From Treponema peruense (lineage in GTDB: Bacteria > Spirochaetota > Spirochaetia > Treponematales > Treponemataceae), in the NCBI RefSeq assembly GCF_016117655.1, contig NZ_CP064936.1, forward strand, positions 2,170,001 to 2,234,000: 64,000 bases of DNA, given 5' to 3'. The notes under the pieces were generated by a model that had not been told where the DNA came from, made no database searches, and saw only the letters and a list, made by a program, of their open reading frames with translations. Shown here piece after piece: positions 1 to 7,431 of this stretch. Position 1 is the stretch's first letter; each line of letters starts with the position of its first letter. A program made the translations under genes and the position numbers.

Positions 1-1
1 C

Positions 2-607
2 AAGCGTTTTTTAGATAAAATGTTTAGCACAGAAAAAATTCCAGACGACTTTATAATATCAGCAGATGAAGTTTCTCCGATATATTTTGCACTTATGATA
101 AAATATCTTTTCAACAATCCGTTTGAATATGCAGAAAAAAGAAATATAAAAGAAATTTCTCACGACTCTGATATTTCATTCATTATGGAAACTTCAAAAA
201 ATCTGGAAAATGAAATTCCAAAGGAAATCCGAGACAAACGCAAAGAAGAAACAAACGAAATTGTTGATTTATATATAGAAAGAACTTCAAATGTTGACGG
301 ATTTATCAGCTACAGTATGCGCGACCCGATTGCAAATAATCAAGGCTGCACCGCATTGCTCTACGCTTGTGAATGGGATGATGTTGAAATCTGCAAATCA
401 CTAGTTTTCGCAGGAGCAGATTTACGCAAAGAAATCGGGAAAACTTCCGAACTTACGTTGCCAAATGGAAATATGCTATTTCTTCCCAATAATTTTATAC
501 ACCGGACAATTTATTTTAAAGCATGGAACTGCTTGGAATGGTATCTAAAAGACAATAAAAATATCGCTGCTGAATATATGCACAAAAAAGAAGAAAATAT
601 GACTTAG
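2..607 (+). CDS. Ankyrin-repeat-like protein, 5' end outside the window
   Basis: The reading frame is open from base 2, with codons for K-R-F-L-D-K before the first ATG at 20, so the gene probably starts upstream of the window. About 200 residues are visible. Near residues 107-135 there is one recognisable ankyrin-type unit (GCTALLYACEWDDVEICKSL followed by an AGADL-like turn). The rest is charged and has no signal peptide or membrane segment in the visible part. Ankyrin repeats mediate protein-protein contacts; no specific partner can be inferred. The stop at 605-607 is followed by about 100 bases with no feature before the IS256 remnant. The ankyrin call rests on one repeat, so it is moderate. 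Confidence 0.55.
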   Translation, partial: KRFLDKMFSTEKIPDDFIISADEVSPIYFALMIKYLFNNPFEYAEKRNIKEISHDSDISFIMETSKNLENEIPKEIRDKRKEETNEIVDLYIERTSNVDGFISYSMRDPIANNQGCTALLYACEWDDVEICKSLVFAGADLRKEIGKTSELTLPNGNMLFLPNNFIHRTIYFKAWNCLEWYLKDNKNIAAEYMHKKEENMT

Positions 608-713
608 CTGGTTTACTTTTTGTTAATGCAGCAATTTGAAGTTATGCAAAATCCACAAAAATGTCTGGATACTCAAAATAATATAAACAGGTTTCTTCCC
701 CTGTTTCTTGAAG

Positions 714-1476
714 GAGTTATTGTCAATTGTTGTGGATTGAAAAAAAGTGTCTTTTTCATCAGGTAGCCTTCATTTGTTCACCGTCCACAAAAATTATATT
801 TTTGGCGACAAGTTCAAGTTGTTTAAATCCCCTGAGCCGTCGCCAGTTTTTCTCTGCCTGAAGACAAAGCTTGAAAGCCATTGCAACAGAAGCAGCGGAA
901 GAGCCGTTTCCTTTTGTTGACTTGTGGAACCAACATCTCTGAATTTTTAGCTGGCCCCAGATTTCATCAACTGCATTTTGAAACCCAATCGCTCCGTCGC
1001 AGACTGCCAATTTTGGCGCTTTTGTCAGTCCGCGGAATTTCAAATCAAGCAAAACTCCACGCCAACTTTCCGTTGACTCGCGAATTCTGGTCTGTACAGC
1101 CACAAGTTCTTTTTTGCCTTCAACAGTTACGCCAATTATTACCAGAAGGCAGGTCTTTTCACCGTCAAGCCGGGACTTTACGTAAATTCCGTCTGCCCAA
1201 ACATAAACGTATCCCTTTCCGGAAAGATCACGTTTGCGCCATTCGTCATATTCAGCCTGCCATTTTACAGTAAGCTTTGTTATGACTGACGGACTCAGGC
1301 TCTTTGCTTCTTCAAGCAAATCAATCGTTGGACTATCGGAATTTTCTTCAATTTCCAGTATTCTTTTCATAAGAGGTCTCCTTCGGTGTTTATTTTTTTT
1401 CCAAAGAAAACTATACCTTAGACTGACCTCTTTTTCTATGCCTTCTCAGGCAATCCACAACTTTTGATTATAACTC
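714..1476. mobile_element. Internally deleted IS256-family element with both inverted repeats
   Basis: Two imperfect 26-bp terminal inverted repeats bound the unit: 714-739 on the left and 1451-1476 on the right. They match at 22 of 26 positions and share the inner core GTTGTGGATTG. Between them lies a single minus-strand transposase reading frame of IS256 (mutator) type, with large in-frame deletions. The unit is about 763 bp, well short of the usual 1.3-1.4 kb. No clear 8-9 bp target duplication is visible at the ends. With intact ends but no complete transposase, it could only move if a full-length relative elsewhere in the genome acts on it. Confidence 0.75.
759..1370 (-). pseudogene. IS256/mutator-type transposase, N-terminal and internal deletion
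   Basis: The 203-residue frame matches the middle and end of IS256-type transposases. Residues ~55-85 carry the catalytic block with an ADGIYVKSRL segment and a hydrophobic strand. Residues ~120-150 carry the second block (LAVCDGAIGFQNAVDEIW, then RCWFHKS). Right after HKS the sequence jumps to the extreme C-terminal part (AMAFKLCLQAEKNWRRLRGF), so about half of the protein, including the final catalytic acidic residue, is missing. The N-terminal domain of the family is also absent. The frame nevertheless stays open and has a strong ribosome site (GAAGGAG) before the ATG at 1370. I read it as a decayed copy; an expressed truncated protein is possible but could not be an active DDE enzyme. Confidence 0.75.
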
Positions 1477-1585
1477 TACCAGAGAAGTGTTGCGGGACAT
1501 TTTTTTATAATCTGTTGTGCTTCGTTTTTTGCTTCTTTTTGCATTTTATTTCTTTTATGGTCATTCCGCTCCTTATTTATAATCT

Positions 1586-1888
1586 TTACGCCGTCTTTCC
1601 AGCCTTTCTTCCTCTCATTTCGTATTCAAAATAGAATTTTGCCTCCCAGGCGGCGCCGTAGGAGTCTTTGTCGTATTTTGCAAGGTGGGTTAAATGGTAT
1701 GAGCCGCAGTCGGAGCAGAAGTATTTGCGTCTGGGTAAATCTTTGTTGCGGCCAAGGTGGTCGCTGCTTCTGTGGCGGTGGCATGAATTGACGATTGAAC
1801 CGGCTTCGCGTTCTGAATAGCAGCGTTTGCCGCTTACCGGGCAGAGTTCAACGCCATCTGTGAATGTTTCTTCCTGAATTGTTTCCAT
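1586..1888 (-). CDS. Small zinc-ribbon protein, hypothetical
   Basis: This is a 100-residue protein with two Cys-containing knuckles: an ELCPVSGKRCYSEREA segment near residues 15-30 and a YFCSDCGSYHLTHL segment near residues 56-70. The arrangement (C-x-x-SGK-x-x-Y, basic spacer with His residues, then CxxCG-x-x-HLT) is one often seen in small bacterial and phage zinc-ribbon proteins of unknown role. It has a good ribosome site (GAGGT, 8 bp spacing) before the ATG at 1888. A 17-bp dyad and a TACAAT box lie upstream at 1942-1974. Just downstream (1482-1562, minus strand) there is a possible start with ribosome site AAGGAG, cut off by the IS256 remnant. Confidence 0.65.
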   Translation of the reverse strand: METIQEETFTDGVELCPVSGKRCYSEREAGSIVNSCHRHRSSDHLGRNKDLPRRKYFCSDCGSYHLTHLAKYDKDSYGAAWEAKFYFEYEMRGRKAGKTA

Positions 1889-1941
1889 AATGTTACCTCG
1901 TAAAAGTTTTGATTAAGCCCCATACGGAGCTTATACTTTTT

Positions 1942-1974
1942 ATTGTAACACACCATGGTGACAGGAAGTGTCAC
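1942..1974 (-). promoter_or_regulatory. Promoter -10 box with 17-bp dyad operator, zinc-ribbon gene
   Basis: On the minus strand the dyad GTGACA-CTTCC-TGTCAC (1958-1974) is followed by exactly 10 bp and then TACAAT (1942-1947). The dyad occupies the place of a -35 element, and no good -35 hexamer is present. The same layout recurs at 7501-7533 before the macro-domain gene. This suggests binding by one dimeric regulator, as activator or repressor. Confidence 0.6.
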
Positions 1975-1989
1975 TGTAAAACTATTTTT

Positions 1990-2265
1990 CTACTCGGGGT
2001 CTGTGTAGACGACGGACTTTTTGTTTTCTATTTCGTTGCTTGAAAGGTGAAACTGTTCCATTCCGTGATTCACAAAAATGTGCAGTTCTCCAGTGGCAGT
2101 ATAAAGCGTGTAGGCAAAAACGTAGCCCTGACTTACGCACGGAAGATGAACACAGACTGCAAAAGTGATTCCTTCGGTAAGCGTCTGCATGTCGTCATCA
2201 ATATTGGTAAACCACTTGCGGAACATTTCCTGAGTCTTTAATCCATTCAGCATGACGGAACTCAA
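1990..2265 (-). CDS. Unrecognised ORF at a pseudogene junction
   Basis: A 91-codon frame starting at TTG 2265, or at internal ATGs such as 2253, overlaps the end of the DUF72 remnant in another frame. The product has no motif I recognise. It is mixed alpha/beta in character, without a signal peptide. The segment after the junction (FRKWFTNIDDDMQTLTEG onwards) reads like real protein, so it may be the 3' part of a different gene fused to the DUF72 fragment by a deletion. Low confidence that it is expressed. Confidence 0.25.
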   Translation of the reverse strand: MSSVMLNGLKTQEMFRKWFTNIDDDMQTLTEGITFAVCVHLPCVSQGYVFAYTLYTATGELHIFVNHGMEQFHLSSNEIENKKSVVYTDPE

Positions 2266-2527
2266 CTACTGTCGGAAATCCGTCAAACTCTTTTAGGAGA
2301 GCCGCAAGGTAAAAGCGGTTGTCTCGGGTGTAATGAAAACTCTGGGGAAGCTGGAAAAGCACGGAACTCAAAACGCCTTTTTTCTGCAAAGGTTCCACCG
2401 CATTAAACTTGGTCGCATAGTAAGAAAGAAAGTTTTTTCGTGCAAAGTTCTTCGGGTAAAAAACGCCCTTCCACTCGGGATAGTCGTAGCCGGAAGTTCC
2501 TATGAGGATGTATTTTGGTTTTCCAGT
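2198..2527 (-). pseudogene. DUF72 (YecE-like) gene remnant
   Basis: Reading from about 2527 downwards in one minus-strand frame gives the DUF72 N-terminus (ILIGTSGYDYPEWKGVFYP, then a KNF...YYATKFNAVE segment). It jumps directly to a later part (KKGVLSSVLFQLPQSFHYT and a TVVEFRHAEW strand) and then loses homology and stops at 2198. At least one internal in-frame deletion and a 3' truncation are therefore visible. No ATG remains upstream of the frame; an in-frame TGA precedes it. DUF72 proteins are TIM-barrel-like proteins of about 240-280 residues with unknown activity. This remnant has about 110 codons and is surely nonfunctional. Confidence 0.7.
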
Positions 2528-2645
2528 TCCTCAATGACAGTCAGAGTGTCTTGCCAGCTGTTTAAAATGAGTGTGTAAAACGACACAGAAAAAGGAGCAG
2601 ATTTAAGGTGCAAACAGCCGATAAATTAAGCAAGGCGGTTAGCAC

Positions 2646-2960
2646 ATGGTAAAGAAACGACAGTCATTCAGCAAGGATTTCAAGGCAAAAGTTACACTTG
2701 AAGCATTACGAGAAGAATCTACGATTCAGGAAATTGCAGTAAAGTACGGCGTCCATCCGAATCAGATTTCCCAATGGAAAGCGCAGGCGATTGCCGGAAT
2801 GGCTGACATTTTTGAACGGCCGAACAAGAAGTCAGAAGAAACGAGAAAGCAGGAAGAGGAAAAAGACAGTCTTCTGAAAACAATCGGTGAACAGAAAGTC
2901 GAAATTGATTTTCTAAAAAAAAAGTACAAGCAGATATACGGCTACGATCCAATCTTGTAG
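2646..2960 (+). CDS. IS3-family transposase OrfA
   Basis: This 104-residue protein has an N-terminal helix-turn-helix (FSKDFKAKVTLEALREE, then an IQEIAVKYGVHPNQISQWK segment, residues ~8-50). A charged leucine-zipper-like coiled coil runs from ~65 to 97. OrfA binds the terminal repeats and, after a -1 frameshift near its end, is fused to the OrfB catalytic domain. The A-run at 2915-2923 followed by G gives the slippery heptamer A-AAA-AAG in the orfA frame. Confidence 0.9.
   Translation: MVKKRQSFSKDFKAKVTLEALREESTIQEIAVKYGVHPNQISQWKAQAIAGMADIFERPNKKSEETRKQEEEKDSLLKTIGEQKVEIDFLKKKYKQIYGYDPIL
2918..2924 (+). promoter_or_regulatory. Programmed -1 frameshift site (A AAA AAG)
   Basis: The orfA codons AAA (2919-2921) and AAG (2922-2924), preceded by A 2918, form the classic IS3-type slippery heptamer inside a nine-A run. 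Slipping back one base continues without a stop through 2924 into orfB and gives the OrfAB fusion transposase. Confidence 0.75.
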
Positions 2961-3799
2961 AACCTGCTTACAAGGTTTTAAGCATTTCAAGGCAGTGCAG
3001 GCTGCTTGGGATTTCACGGAGCCGGTATTATTACGAACCGGGTCCAGGGCATGATGAAAAAGATTTCAATCTGCTTGTGAAAATCAAGGAAGTCCAGATT
3101 GAGCATCCGTATTACGGCTACCGCAGAATCTGGAGAGAGATAAACAAAAACGGCGGAGACACTACAGAAACAACTGTACGCCGTGTAATGCGAAGATTCG
3201 GGATTACGGCGGTATTTCCGGGCAAGAATCTTTCCAAGGCCTGTAAATATCACAAGAAGTATCCGTATCTTCTGAAAAACAAGGTAATCAGATATCCGAA
3301 TCAGGTATGGTCAACGGATATCACTTACATAAAGCTGCCGACAGGGAATGTTTACCTGATGGCAATAATCGACTGGTTCTCGAGGAAGGTCTTGAGCTGG
3401 CGCGTATTCAACACGATGGATGCGATGCAGTATGCAAATCTTCTGAGGGAAACAATCGAAGAATACGGCTGTCCTGCAATCTTCAACACAGACCAGGGAA
3501 GCCAGTTTACATCTGATGTTTTTATCAAAGTTCTTGTCGATTACGACATCCAGATCAGCATGGACGGAAAAGACCGGGCTTTGGACAACATCAGAATTGA
3601 GCGTCTTTGGAGAAGCCTCAAGTACGAGGACATCTACCTTAAACGCTATGAGACAATGAAAGACTTGAAGGCCGGCATAAATGCCTACTTCAACTTCTAC
3701 AACACAGCGAGGTTTCATCAGTCTCTGGATTACAACGTGCCTGATGAAATGTATAAATGCTTCCAGTACAATGAACTGGAAAGAAAACGGGCTGCATAA
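2924..3799 (+). CDS. IS3-family transposase OrfB (catalytic, frameshift product)
   Basis: The frame is open from the slippery site through 3799; the first internal start is GTG 3077. It carries the IS3 OrfB N-terminal HTH_21 segment (HPYYGYRRIWREIN) and the rve/DDE integrase core. First Asp is in VWSTDITYIKLP, second Asp in NTDQGSQFTS, and the Glu in IRIERLWRSLKYE. All three catalytic residues are present. It ends with the usual NFYNTARFHQSLDY-type tail. The length and order are complete, so the enzyme should be functional if the frameshift occurs. Confidence 0.88.
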   Translation, partial: VQADIRLRSNLVEPAYKVLSISRQCRLLGISRSRYYYEPGPGHDEKDFNLLVKIKEVQIEHPYYGYRRIWREINKNGGDTTETTVRRVMRRFGITAVFPGKNLSKACKYHKKYPYLLKNKVIRYPNQVWSTDITYIKLPTGNVYLMAIIDWFSRKVLSWRVFNTMDAMQYANLLRETIEEYGCPAIFNTDQGSQFTSDVFIKVLVDYDIQISMDGKDRALDNIRIERLWRSLKYEDIYLKRYETMKDLKAGINAYFNFYNTARFHQSLDYNVPDEMYKCFQYNELERKRAA

Positions 3800-3850
3800 A
3801 TTTTTACACCTTAAACCTGTAAAATTTTTGTGTTGACTAAATAGCGCATT

Positions 3851-4060
3851 TTAGTTGAACAGAATTGCGGTACCGCCGGCTTCTTTCCATTCGGCGATAT
3901 TCTTTTTGTAATCATCACTCAGAATAAAATCTTTGCCATGACAGAAGTTCAGTTTTTCTGCACGAAGGACTGCATTCACTTTTACTTTTGGTAAAAGATA
4001 TTTTTTGACCCATTCAATCTTATCGGGAGTGGCAAACGGAACATTGCGGTTGGTTGAATA
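3851..4060 (-). pseudogene. 3' fragment of an NT5C-type 5'-nucleotidase-like gene
   Basis: About 69 codons are open on the minus strand and end at TAA 3851. They encode a C-terminal HAD-type segment: a PDKIEWVKKYL helix, a KLNFCHGKDFILSDDYKKN strand-loop with two adjacent Asp, and an EAGGTAILF end. That pattern fits the end of 5'(3')-deoxyribonucleotidases, where the DD pair is the distal metal-binding motif. A TAA at 4061-4063 closes the frame, and the N-terminal two thirds are missing. The IS3 element sits immediately next to its stop codon. Confidence 0.5.
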
Positions 4061-4080
4061 TTATACCACACATTTGGCGC

Positions 4081-4473
4081 TTATTGAACGCCCAGTATTC
4101 CCCACCATTCCTCCGGCAGCGCAACATTTTCCAAAGCCTTGCACCCTTCAAACAACGGCGCAATTTCTTCATCAGTAAAACCCGCAATCCCGCAGCCGAT
4201 TCTTGTTACAAGAAAATCATATTCAGTGTGGGCAGAAGCAAACTTTACAAAGTCATCAACATAAGGCTTGATTGTTTCTACCCCGCCCTGCATTGTGGGA
4301 ATTGCATACGACTGCCCCTGAAGGCCTACTCCCTGCCCCCAGACAGCGCCGAACCTTTCCATAGCAGCAGCCGCAGCGCCGCCCGCGTGTTGTCCGGCAA
4401 GATTTGAACCGAACACAAAGATTTCGTTCTTTTCAAGTTTTGTAATTCTTGGATTTGTTACTCTGTTTGTCAT
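4081..4473 (-). CDS. A1S_2505-like (phage non-structural type) protein
   Basis: This 130-residue protein starts at ATG 4473. An ATG 15 bases upstream lies on the promoter and is not used in this reading. It shows the conserved pattern of the A1S_2505 family: an EIFVFGSNLAGQHAGGAAAA segment at ~20-40, GQGVGLQGQSYAIPT at ~50-65, VTRIGCGIAGFTDEEIAPLF at ~95-115. The glycine-rich loops and the IGCG strand resemble a nucleotide/ADP-ribose-binding fold, but no activity is established. It is the last of five minus-strand genes with an ADP-ribose flavour. TATAAT lies 6 bp before the ATG with no ribosome site, so its own mRNA would be leaderless. Confidence 0.7.
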   Translation of the reverse strand: MTNRVTNPRITKLEKNEIFVFGSNLAGQHAGGAAAAAMERFGAVWGQGVGLQGQSYAIPTMQGGVETIKPYVDDFVKFASAHTEYDFLVTRIGCGIAGFTDEEIAPLFEGCKALENVALPEEWWGILGVQ

Positions 4474-4479
4474 ACTGTA

Positions 4480-4507
4480 ATTATACACCCTCTTTTGCTA
4501 ATCCCAA
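4480..4507 (-). promoter_or_regulatory. Promoter inside the zinc-ribbon gene, for the A1S_2505-like gene
   Basis: On the minus strand, TTGGGA (4502-4507), a 16-bp spacer and TATAAT (4480-4485) lie 6 bp before the ATG at 4473. The predicted start of transcription falls at or next to the start codon. Confidence 0.5.
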
Positions 4508-4704
4508 CAAATAAATTCTTCTTCCGTCAGAATCCCTTTACCGCACTTGGGACAAATAATATCATCCTTCCCGATTCTAACCTGATGCATCCGCTCTTTG
4601 CAAACCAGACATTCCTGCTGAACCGTCGGCATCAACATTCCGATTCCAACAAAGTATTCACTTTCAAAACCGCATGAACCTTTCAGTCTATAACCCTTTC
4701 CCAT
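4498..4704 (-). CDS. Small zinc-ribbon protein, hypothetical
   Basis: The 68-residue product has two CxxC knuckles, CLVC near residue 32 and CPKC near 51, the second followed by GKG. A one-domain zinc ribbon is therefore likely. The N-terminus contains one more Cys (GSCGFES). It lies 10 bp after the ADP-ribosylglycohydrolase gene and shares its strand, so it is probably in the same transcript. It might serve as a nucleic-acid- or protein-binding accessory. No function is known to me. Confidence 0.55.
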   Translation of the reverse strand: MGKGYRLKGSCGFESEYFVGIGMLMPTVQQECLVCKERMHQVRIGKDDIICPKCGKGILTEEEFICWD

Positions 4705-4714
4705 ACTCAGCCTT

Positions 4715-5551
4715 CTACGCCCAAACAGCGACCTTCCCCTTGTCCTGAACCCGCTTAATCTTCACATTGTCAAATTCCATCAAAACCCTGTGCATATCTT
4801 CCGTAGTATACTGCATTACAGCCCGGCGCAGATCATCGTTCATTCCGTAAAATGCTTCTCCCATGGCAGTGGCAATATCGGTCAAAGTGTCGCAGTCTCC
4901 GCCCAATGAAACTGCCGTTCTGATTACATCTTCCAAGTCTTTTCCTTCAAAAAATGCAGTCATTGCTTCGGGCACAGTCTTCTGGCAGGATTCCTGATGA
5001 AAATATTCAGGGCGGATTTCATCACAGGTACGGCTAAGGTCATATCCGAACTCGAGTATAACGTATTCTTTGATTTCATCTTTTGATTTACCGTTTCTTG
5101 CCATCCAGATTACTGCTGCAACAGATTCAGCACCCTTCACTCCTTCCGGGTGATTGTGAGTAATCTCTGCAGACCATCTTGCAACTTCTCTTGTTCTTTC
5201 CAAAGTTTCAAAAAGCCATCCGACACTTGCCACCCGCATTGCAGAGCCGTTTCCGTATGAGCCGTAGGGCTTTGTGCTTTCTTTTGCAAGCCACAGGAAG
5301 AATCTTCCGCCGTAACCGGCATGCGGATATTTGTGTCCCCAAAGCTGGCAGGAAGTTATCATCGCAGTTTTCATAGTCTGCTCATCTGCGTCCAATCCTG
5401 CTTTCAAAATTCCGTCGCAGATTGCAATTGTCATTACGCTGTCATCAGTCCAATGCGGCACCTTCGCAAAAAGCGGAAAATCCTTTGTCTTGTTTCCACG
5501 GTCAAACTCGTAAGGCTGACCAATTATATCTCCTAAAATTGCTCCGTACAT
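4715..5551 (-). CDS. ADP-ribosylglycohydrolase family protein
   Basis: This 278-residue protein is of the DraG/ADP-ribosylglycohydrolase fold, which hydrolyses ADP-ribose from protein or small-molecule acceptors using two Mg2+ ions. The N-terminus has MYGAILGDIIGQPYEF. The first metal motif is WTDDSVMT (residues ~33-41). The second is GGDCDTLTDIATAMG (~222-236), where family members usually have GD(T/S)D. An SYGNGSAMRVA loop and THNHPEGVKGAES helix are also typical. All metal ligands appear intact. The ribosome site is GGGGG before ATG 5551. It lies 9 bp from the VWA gene and is the clearest enzyme of the island. Confidence 0.88.
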   Translation of the reverse strand: MYGAILGDIIGQPYEFDRGNKTKDFPLFAKVPHWTDDSVMTIAICDGILKAGLDADEQTMKTAMITSCQLWGHKYPHAGYGGRFFLWLAKESTKPYGSYGNGSAMRVASVGWLFETLERTREVARWSAEITHNHPEGVKGAESVAAVIWMARNGKSKDEIKEYVILEFGYDLSRTCDEIRPEYFHQESCQKTVPEAMTAFFEGKDLEDVIRTAVSLGGDCDTLTDIATAMGEAFYGMNDDLRRAVMQYTTEDMHRVLMEFDNVKIKRVQDKGKVAVWA

Positions 5552-5560
5552 GTATGCCCC

Positions 5561-6205
5561 CTATCTATGCTCTTTCTCGTAAGTTTCAATTCCTTCTTTC
5601 CAGGCCTTGCTCACTTTCCTACCGCACCTGACTTCTCCAACAGCCAGGCTGACGCACTCAAAGTTTGTAACAGTCCCGGCTCCGTCGTTAATGTAACGGG
5701 CAGCATTTTCAGCCCTGATTCCAAGCTTTCCTGCTTCCCCTATGGCATCCATATTTGCTCCGAGGAAGATGAACTCCCAGCCGTATTTTTGAGTCTGACG
5801 GCTTATCATCTGTTTGATTCTATCGTAAGAATATTCAGAACTTGAATTTTCTTCGCCGTCGGTTGTAATTACAAAGATTGTCTTTTCAGGTCTGTCTTCT
5901 TCACGCGCATATTTGTGAACATTCCCGATGTGATGAACAGCACCACCAATGGCATCCAAAAGTGCCGTGCAGCCGCCTACACTGTAATCTTCTTCAGTCA
6001 GATTTTTGATTTCGCTAAGCGGAACCCTGTCATGAAGAACTTCGTCCCTGTCGCTGAATAAAACTGTAGAAACAAAAGCCTCGCCTTCAATCTTCCGCTG
6101 CTTTTCCAAAAATGCGTTGTACCCGCCGATAGTGTCTTTTTCAAGTCCGCCCATTGAACCGCTTTTGTCCAGAATAAATACGATTTCTGTTAATCCCTGT
6201 TTCAT
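5561..6205 (-). CDS. VWA-domain protein with intact MIDAS
   Basis: This is a 214-residue cytoplasmic protein made of a single von Willebrand A domain. The MIDAS metal site is complete: DKSGS at residues 13-17, the Thr in GGCTALLDAIGG near 77, and the Asp in TTDGEENSS near 115. No signal peptide or membrane segment is present. Such lone VWA proteins usually act as Mg2+-dependent protein interaction modules. A strong ribosome site (GGAGG) precedes ATG 6205. It is tightly linked with the ADP-ribosylglycohydrolase downstream, and the macro gene lies 89 bp upstream. Confidence 0.85.
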   Translation of the reverse strand: MKQGLTEIVFILDKSGSMGGLEKDTIGGYNAFLEKQRKIEGEAFVSTVLFSDRDEVLHDRVPLSEIKNLTEEDYSVGGCTALLDAIGGAVHHIGNVHKYAREEDRPEKTIFVITTDGEENSSSEYSYDRIKQMISRQTQKYGWEFIFLGANMDAIGEAGKLGIRAENAARYINDGAGTVTNFECVSLAVGEVRCGRKVSKAWKEGIETYEKEHR

Positions 6206-6294
6206 TTCCGTTACCTCCGTTTCCGTGTTTGTAACTTAAAGATACAGGATTCCATCTCTCATTTGGTCGCGAAACCGGCGACATCTTCAACCGC

Positions 6295-7425
6295 CTAATA
6301 TTTTCCGAAGCACTCCTGGCCGTGGTCATCAAGAATCATATCGACTTTAACAATATTGTAAATTTTGTTCATAACGCAGTATTTAATGATAAGGTCAAAC
6401 CTGTCAGACGGCATAAAAGCGTAACCTGCCGCTGCAAGAAAACGTTCAAAATCCTCAAGCGGAAGTTCCAGCGCAAGCCCCAGAGCCATAACCGGCTTTT
6501 TCTTTGGTACATAATCTTTTGTGCTGATAATTTTAGAAAAGAATTTACGGTCCATGTCAGCCTTTTTCCAGATATCCGCATTCGGAAGGTTCCGCTCCGC
6601 AATGAGAGACTGCAAAGTGTCCTGAAAGTTTTTTGTCTGACCTTTCTGAATAAATGCGTCCACGTCAACCGGTGCTATGGTCGCTTCACACGCAGATTCC
6701 AAGTTATGAATTACCGGGATTTCTGCAGAAGTAAGTGCTGCACCAATTATTGGAGATGATTCTCTTTTCTTTATTCTTTGAGCCTGTTTTTTTCTGCCAA
6801 TCCGTTCTCTTTCTTCTTCAAAATCCTCACTACTATCAATTTTACAACTTTTAAGAGCGTCACTTAAAAAATCTGATTCGTCTTCATCAGTCAGATTTTT
6901 CTGCAGATAGTCTTCAACATCAGAAAAAAGCTTTTCAGAAATCTTGAACGATTTTCTGTCATAAACAATGAGTTTTACATCAATTTCATTTTCAAGAAGG
7001 AATTTGCTGATTTCTTCTACAGCAATCTGAAGGGCAAGTTCTTTAGGAAAGCAGTATGAACCTGTGGCAAGAAAAGGAATCGCAATGCTTTTACAGCCCA
7101 GGTCCACAGCAGTTTTAAGCGAAGTTTTGTAGCAGGAACGCAGAATATCAGTTTCACCCTTACTGCCACCCTGCCAGAAAACTCCAATAGTGTGGATTAT
7201 GAACTTTACGCCGTTCTTCTCAAGTTTGAATGAAGGAGTTACCCTGGATTCTCCCCTCGGAATTACACCGATTTTGCGCCTTTCTTCAATCAGTTCTTCA
7301 TAGCCCGCTGCTTTATAAATTGCAGTATCTGTTCCCGCTCCCACAGTGGGCATTGGGTTTGCTGTATTTACAATTGCATCTGCCGAGACTTTTGTAATAT
7401 CATTACGTTCTATCTTAAAAGACAT
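6295..7425 (-). CDS. Macro-domain protein with C-terminal alpha-helical domain
   Basis: The 376-residue protein begins with a macro domain (residues ~1-175): SADAIVNTANPMP, a GAGTDTAIYKAAG loop, VKFIIHTIGVFW and KSIAIPFLATGSYCFPKELA. Macro domains bind or hydrolyse ADP-ribose derivatives. A charged linker (~180-250) leads to a C-terminal helical domain (~265-376) with FQDTLQSLIAERNL, a KKADMDRKFFSKI helix and a PVMALGLALELPLEDFERFL segment, which resembles the helical partner domain found on some bacterial macro and Xre-like proteins. The ribosome site is AGAGGA. A short leader ORF and the dyad-type promoter lie upstream. It is the first gene of the five-gene island. Confidence 0.85.
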   Translation of the reverse strand: MSFKIERNDITKVSADAIVNTANPMPTVGAGTDTAIYKAAGYEELIEERRKIGVIPRGESRVTPSFKLEKNGVKFIIHTIGVFWQGGSKGETDILRSCYKTSLKTAVDLGCKSIAIPFLATGSYCFPKELALQIAVEEISKFLLENEIDVKLIVYDRKSFKISEKLFSDVEDYLQKNLTDEDESDFLSDALKSCKIDSSEDFEEERERIGRKKQAQRIKKRESSPIIGAALTSAEIPVIHNLESACEATIAPVDVDAFIQKGQTKNFQDTLQSLIAERNLPNADIWKKADMDRKFFSKIISTKDYVPKKKPVMALGLALELPLEDFERFLAAAGYAFMPSDRFDLIIKYCVMNKIYNIVKVDMILDDHGQECFGKY

Positions 7426-7431
7426 TTTCCT

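Larger units (their letters stand above)
2578..3838 (+). mobile_element. IS3-family insertion sequence
   Basis: The element is about 1.26 kb with orfA (2646-2960) and orfB in the -1 frame (open to 3799). Imperfect inverted ends can be seen: the left end near 2602-2616 and the right end near 3804-3825 share TTTAAGGTG followed by A/T-rich sequence. The outer boundaries (about 2578-2584 and 3832-3838) are approximate. A short TAAA flanks both proposed ends and could be the target duplication. Both frames and the frameshift site look intact, so the copy may be active. Confidence 0.75.

Noticed and set aside
1482-1562. Short minus-strand ORFs after the zinc-ribbon gene
   Set aside because: One has a ribosome site, but all are under 25 codons and cut by the IS256 end; they may be a truncated gene but cannot be identified.
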